In this document: positions 14,242-17,147 of the stretch, piece after piece
Layout: each line of letters begins with the position of its first letter
Numbering within the stretch: the stretch's first letter is position 1
NCBI GenBank assembly: GCA_964639665.1
Contig: CAZXEU010000024.1
Location: 1 to 17,147 of the forward strand
Direction of reading: 5' to 3'
Source: CAZXEU01 sp964639665
GTDB lineage: Bacteria > Bacteroidota > Rhodothermia > Rhodothermales > Bin80
DNA: 17,147 nt
Program-made: the position numbers and the translations under genes
Notes under the pieces: generated by a model
The model's input: the letters and a program-made list of their open reading frames with translations, nothing else
Databases searched by the model: none
Told to the model about the DNA's origin: nothing

Positions 14242-16803
14242 TTAACGAGCCGACCTTCTTCGCCGCCTCCTGGGTCCTGCCGCCTTCGCTGCAGCCAGCA
14301 GTTCCAGCGCTTCCTCCAGTGTGATCGAGTCGGCGGCTTGCTCCTTCTTCAGCTTCGCATTCAGCTTCTGATGCCTGATGTACTGGCCGTATCGGCCTTC
14401 ACGCACTTCGATTGCCTCTCCGCTTTCCGGGTGCTCCCCGACTACGCGCAAGACTGCCGATCCCCCCTTCTTCGCAGCCAGAAGCTCCAGTCCTCGCGGC
14501 AGCTCTACCGTAAACACGTCGTCCGGCACCTTGAGCGAAGCAAACTTGCCGTCGTGGTGAACATACGGACCATACCGGCCAATATCGGCCGTCACCGGCT
14601 TGCCCGTTTCCGGGTGCTCTCCCAGGTCTCGCGGCAGCGACAGCAGCTTCAGCGCATCATGGATTGAGACGGTCTTAATGGATTTTGGCACGGATACACG
14701 CCGTGGCTTGCTCTTGCCATCTCCTTCGCCAAGCTGGACGTACTGGCCGTACCTTCCCTGCTTGAGGTAAACGGACTTTCCTTCGTGTCGGCCAAGTTCC
14801 TCGTCGGCCTTCATTGCGGTACCGATAAGCGCGCGAAAACTGTCCGCCGTCGCATCGGCCGGCATCAAGTCTTCCGGAAGGCTGGCCCTGACCACGTGCC
14901 CGTCCACTTCGCCCTCCACATAGGGTCCGTAGCGTCCCACGCGAACCACGAAGGGATCCCATTTTGGAAACGACAGTGTCGACACATCCCTGGCGTCCAC
15001 CTCTCCCAGCGCCGCGCGCGCGCGCTGTTCGAGCCCGTCCTCACCCTTGAAGAACCGGCGCAGAAAGAGAGCCGCCTCTTCCTTCCCCGTGGCGATGTCA
15101 TCTAGCTCCTGCTCCATCCTCGCTGTAAAGTCGGTATCCACCAGCCTGGAAAAGCGATTCTCCAGCAGCCTGTTGGTCGCAAAGGCGGTAAACGTCGGCA
15201 CCAGTTGAGTGCCCGCCGACCGGGCTGATCCCCGCTCCTGTATGGTTCCAATAATGGACGCATACGTGCTCGGCCGGCCTATGCCCTCCGCTTCGAGCTT
15301 CTTGATGAGAGAGGCCTCCGTATATCTGGCAGGCGGCTTGGTCTCGTGCCCTCCTGCCGAAACGGCCCGGCAAACCGGGCTGTCACCCGGTGCAAGCTTT
15401 GGAAGAGGACTGGAGTTTTCGCTCAGCATGGCCGAAGGATCATCGGTGCCTTCCACGTACGCGCGCACGAATCCCGGGAACACGATGGTCTTTCCGGCCG
15501 CGCGAAACCGTGCCGTTTCTTCGCCTGCCACGGCGTGCAACCGAACCGTGACATGGCTTTCGATGCACGGCGCCATCTGCGTCGCCACCGTCCGCTTCCA
15601 GATCAGGTCGTAAAGCCGGGCCTCATCGCCGCTCAAGCCGAGCTGTGCTACCGTGCGCATCTGGCTACCCGCAGGCCGGATGGCTTCATGCGCCTCCTGC
15701 GCATTGCGCACCTTGGCGGAGTAGCGGCGCGGGCCGGGACTGAGATACTCCTTGCCATAGCGCGCTTCGACCACACGGCGGCTCGCCTTGATCGCCTCGC
15801 TGGACAACTGGACGGAATCCGTCCGCATGTATGTGATGTGCCCCTTCTGGTAGAGATCCTGGGCCGTGCGCATGGTACGCTTGGCGCCCATGCGTAACTT
15901 GCGGCTTGCCTCCTGCTGCAGCGTCGAGGTAATGAACGGCGGGGCAGGCGTGCGCCTCTTCTCGGATTCCTTCACCTCTGCCACGTGCCAGGGGGCCCCT
16001 ACCAGCGCGCGCTCCAGACGCCGCGCCTCGGCCTCCGAAAGCAAAAGGACATTCTCTTCAGAAACCAGGCCCGCCTTCAGTTCGCCCGTGTTGTCGTCGA
16101 AGTCGCGCCCCGTGGCCAGACGCAGATCGCCCAGATGCGTAAGGTCCGCCCTGAACGCAACCGCGTCCGTCTCCAGTCTTGCGACAAGACCCCAGTACGA
16201 GGCGGGCACGAATGCTATGCGTTGCCGCTCGCGCCGGACCAAAAGGCGCACCGCCACGCTTTGCACACGGCCAGCGGCCAGCCGGGGCGCGATCTTCTTC
16301 CAGAGCACGGGAGATATCGTGTAACCAACCAGGCGATCCAGTACGCGGCGGGTTTCCTGGGCCTCCACCAGAAGCCGGTTGATGTCGCGCGTGTTTTCAA
16401 GCGCACGTTCGATGGCGCTGCGCGTTATCTGGTGAAACACCATCCGTCGCACCGGCACCTTGGGCTTCAGTACCTCGAGGAGATGCCAGCCTATGGACTC
16501 GCCCTCGCGGTCCTCGTCCGTCGCAATCAGGAGTTCCGTGGCATCCTTGAGCGCGGCCTTGAGCAACCTGACGACGCCCTTCTTGTCCGCCGGAACGACG
16601 TAGAGCGGCTCGAATCCGTTGTCCGTACGGACCCCTACGCGTGCCCAGGGCTCCTTCTTGAACCTGGCCGGTATCTCGGCCGCCCTGGCGGGAAGGTCCC
16701 TGACATGCCCCATGCTGGCCTCGATCCGGTATTCCCGGCCGGGCAGAAACCTGCCAATGGTCCGGGCCTTCGTTGGCGACTCGACAATCAGAAGACGTTT
16801 CAT
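14242..16803 (-). CDS. topA: DNA topoisomerase I (type IA)
   Basis: An 853-residue type IA topoisomerase that relaxes negative supercoils. The TOPRIM domain begins MKRLLIVESPTKA (catalytic E8) and includes D96-E-D-R-E-G-E for Mg binding. The active-site tyrosine is Y325 in GHITYMRTDSVQLS. EGIGRPSTYASIIGTIQERG is the usual domain IV signature. No Cys-rich zinc ribbons follow. Instead there are four repeats centred on G-R-Y-G-(P/Q)-Y at about residues 623, 683, 742 and 803, a spacing of about 60, and a basic tail GPRRRRRRSAR. This zinc-free C-terminal plan is known in other phyla. ATG 16803 fits the family; the upstream ATG at 16836 adds 11 residues with no similarity. alr follows 6 bases after the stop. 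The gene is divergent from ppdK across a 215-base gap. Confidence 0.97.
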   Translation of the reverse strand: MKRLLIVESPTKARTIGRFLPGREYRIEASMGHVRDLPARAAEIPARFKKEPWARVGVRTDNGFEPLYVVPADKKGVVRLLKAALKDATELLIATDEDREGESIGWHLLEVLKPKVPVRRMVFHQITRSAIERALENTRDINRLLVEAQETRRVLDRLVGYTISPVLWKKIAPRLAAGRVQSVAVRLLVRRERQRIAFVPASYWGLVARLETDAVAFRADLTHLGDLRLATGRDFDDNTGELKAGLVSEENVLLLSEAEARRLERALVGAPWHVAEVKESEKRRTPAPPFITSTLQQEASRKLRMGAKRTMRTAQDLYQKGHITYMRTDSVQLSSEAIKASRRVVEARYGKEYLSPGPRRYSAKVRNAQEAHEAIRPAGSQMRTVAQLGLSGDEARLYDLIWKRTVATQMAPCIESHVTVRLHAVAGEETARFRAAGKTIVFPGFVRAYVEGTDDPSAMLSENSSPLPKLAPGDSPVCRAVSAGGHETKPPARYTEASLIKKLEAEGIGRPSTYASIIGTIQERGSARSAGTQLVPTFTAFATNRLLENRFSRLVDTDFTARMEQELDDIATGKEEAALFLRRFFKGEDGLEQRARAALGEVDARDVSTLSFPKWDPFVVRVGRYGPYVEGEVDGHVVRASLPEDLMPADATADSFRALIGTAMKADEELGRHEGKSVYLKQGRYGQYVQLGEGDGKSKPRRVSVPKSIKTVSIHDALKLLSLPRDLGEHPETGKPVTADIGRYGPYVHHDGKFASLKVPDDVFTVELPRGLELLAAKKGGSAVLRVVGEHPESGEAIEVREGRYGQYIRHQKLNAKLKKEQAADSITLEEALELLAAAKAAGPRRRRRRSAR

Positions 16804-16940
16804 TAGGCGGCAATTAAGGGCAAATGCCACCGGCACTCAGGCGGCGGCGCATCTCACGCTACGGGTCCGACTACGTTCCACGAGGCACGCCATCTCTTCA
16901 TAGGCATTGCACAATTCACTGGAGTAACTTACGGGTCTTT

Positions 16941-16979
16941 GGCCTGCGGGCCGGCGTGGCGACAGGGCCGGTCCAGGCT
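16941..16979 (+). promoter_or_regulatory. Long GC-rich hairpin in the ppdK leader
   Basis: Within the 215-base gap between topA and ppdK, GGGCCGGC (16948-16955) pairs with GCCGGTCC (16967-16974), 8 bp with one G-T pair around an 11-base loop. After a 2-base bulge the stem extends by GCCT (16942-16945) with AGGC (16975-16978), plus one outer G-T pair. It ends 39 bases before the ppdK ATG and has no T-run after it. It may be an mRNA leader structure. I match it to no known riboswitch. The rest of the gap shows no firm promoter; TAACTTAC at 16925-16932 is a weak -7-like element. Confidence 0.4.
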
Positions 16980-17018
16980 GCTTACACGAACCTTGATCAC
17001 ATTCCAATTTCAAGATAG

Positions 17019-17147
17019 ATGCCAGCCAAACCCAAGTATGTCTATAGCTTTGGCAACGGGTCTGCCGAAGGTTCCAAGGAGATGAGGGCAATATTGGGCG
17101 GCAAGGGTGCCAACCTGGCGGAAATGACGCGGCTGGGCGTGCCCGTC
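17019..17147 (+). CDS. ppdK: Pyruvate, phosphate dikinase, first 43 codons
   Basis: The window ends 43 codons into this gene. The visible N-terminus, PKYVYSFGNGSAEGSKEM followed by LGGKGANLAEMTRLGVPV, is the typical opening of PPDK: the KGANLAEM motif begins the ATP-grasp nucleotide domain, and the KYVYxFG strand distinguishes it from PEP synthase. The enzyme interconverts pyruvate, ATP and phosphate with PEP, AMP and pyrophosphate. The catalytic His and the PEP domain lie beyond the edge, so completeness cannot be judged. The start ATG 17019 has no clear Shine-Dalgarno (AATTTCAAGATAG before it), as for most genes here. A stable hairpin lies in its leader. Confidence 0.93.
   Translation, partial: MPAKPKYVYSFGNGSAEGSKEMRAILGGKGANLAEMTRLGVPV

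Noticed and set aside
13120..14667. Plus-strand open frame of 515 codons
   Set aside because: It lies antisense across alr and the end of topA, both with clear catalytic motifs; its translation shows no domain, and long antisense frames are expected at this GC content.
15985..16806. Plus-strand open frame of 273 codons
   Set aside because: Antisense to the conserved TOPRIM and central domains of topA.
1..17147. CRISPR array, tRNA/rRNA, insertion sequence, integrase or phage genes
   Set aside because: No regularly spaced repeats, no cloverleaf-like segment, no transposase or integrase motifs were found on either strand; all gaps are under 300 bases.

Overview
The window looks like ordinary chromosomal backbone from a GC-rich member of the Bacteroidota/Rhodothermota group, possibly Rhodothermia-like. 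Three things point there. One secreted protein ends in a type IX secretion (Por/T9SS type A) sorting domain. There are two LPS-export genes, lptD and an lptG-type permease, so the cell has an outer membrane. Most starts lack a clear Shine-Dalgarno sequence. I see no rRNA, tRNA, CRISPR, insertion sequence, phage or integrase gene, and no stretch of more than 300 bases without a gene.

Layout. A truncated ROK-family sugar kinase (1-416, +) overlaps the start of lptD (394-3057, +). Convergent to it is a minus-strand pair, sucC (3503-4672) and a GNAT acetyltransferase (3073-3489). An lptG-type permease (4760-5836, +) diverges from sucC. Next on the minus strand come a DUF3467 protein (5931-6254) and a cystathionine beta-synthase/cysteine synthase-like PLP enzyme (6384-7370), separated by a strong hairpin. 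The PLP enzyme diverges from lon (7596-10085, +). Convergent to lon are two tiny overlapping minus-strand genes of unknown function (10099-10305 and 10298-10510). They diverge from rsgA (10619-11581, +), whose stop overlaps the start of a seven-repeat FG-GAP beta-propeller protein with a T9SS tail (11581-13059, +). Convergent to that is a tight minus-strand pair, topA (14242-16803) and an atypical alanine racemase (13075-14235). Divergent from topA is the start of pyruvate phosphate dikinase (17019 to the window edge, +), whose leader carries a long GC-rich hairpin.

How the genes fit together. Most are housekeeping: LPS delivery (lptD, lptG), TCA cycle (sucC), gluconeogenesis or pyruvate-PEP balance (ppdK), sugar phosphorylation (ROK), sulfur amino acids (PLP synthase), protein quality control (lon), ribosome assembly (rsgA), DNA supercoiling (topA) and peptidoglycan D-alanine (alr). 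The genome is compact, with gaps of only 13-15 bases at three convergent junctions.

I found no clear new multi-gene system. The least explained items are the micro-operon between lon and rsgA, the secreted propeller coupled to rsgA, the altered PLP-site loop of the alanine racemase, and the hairpins in the ppdK leader and after the PLP synthase.
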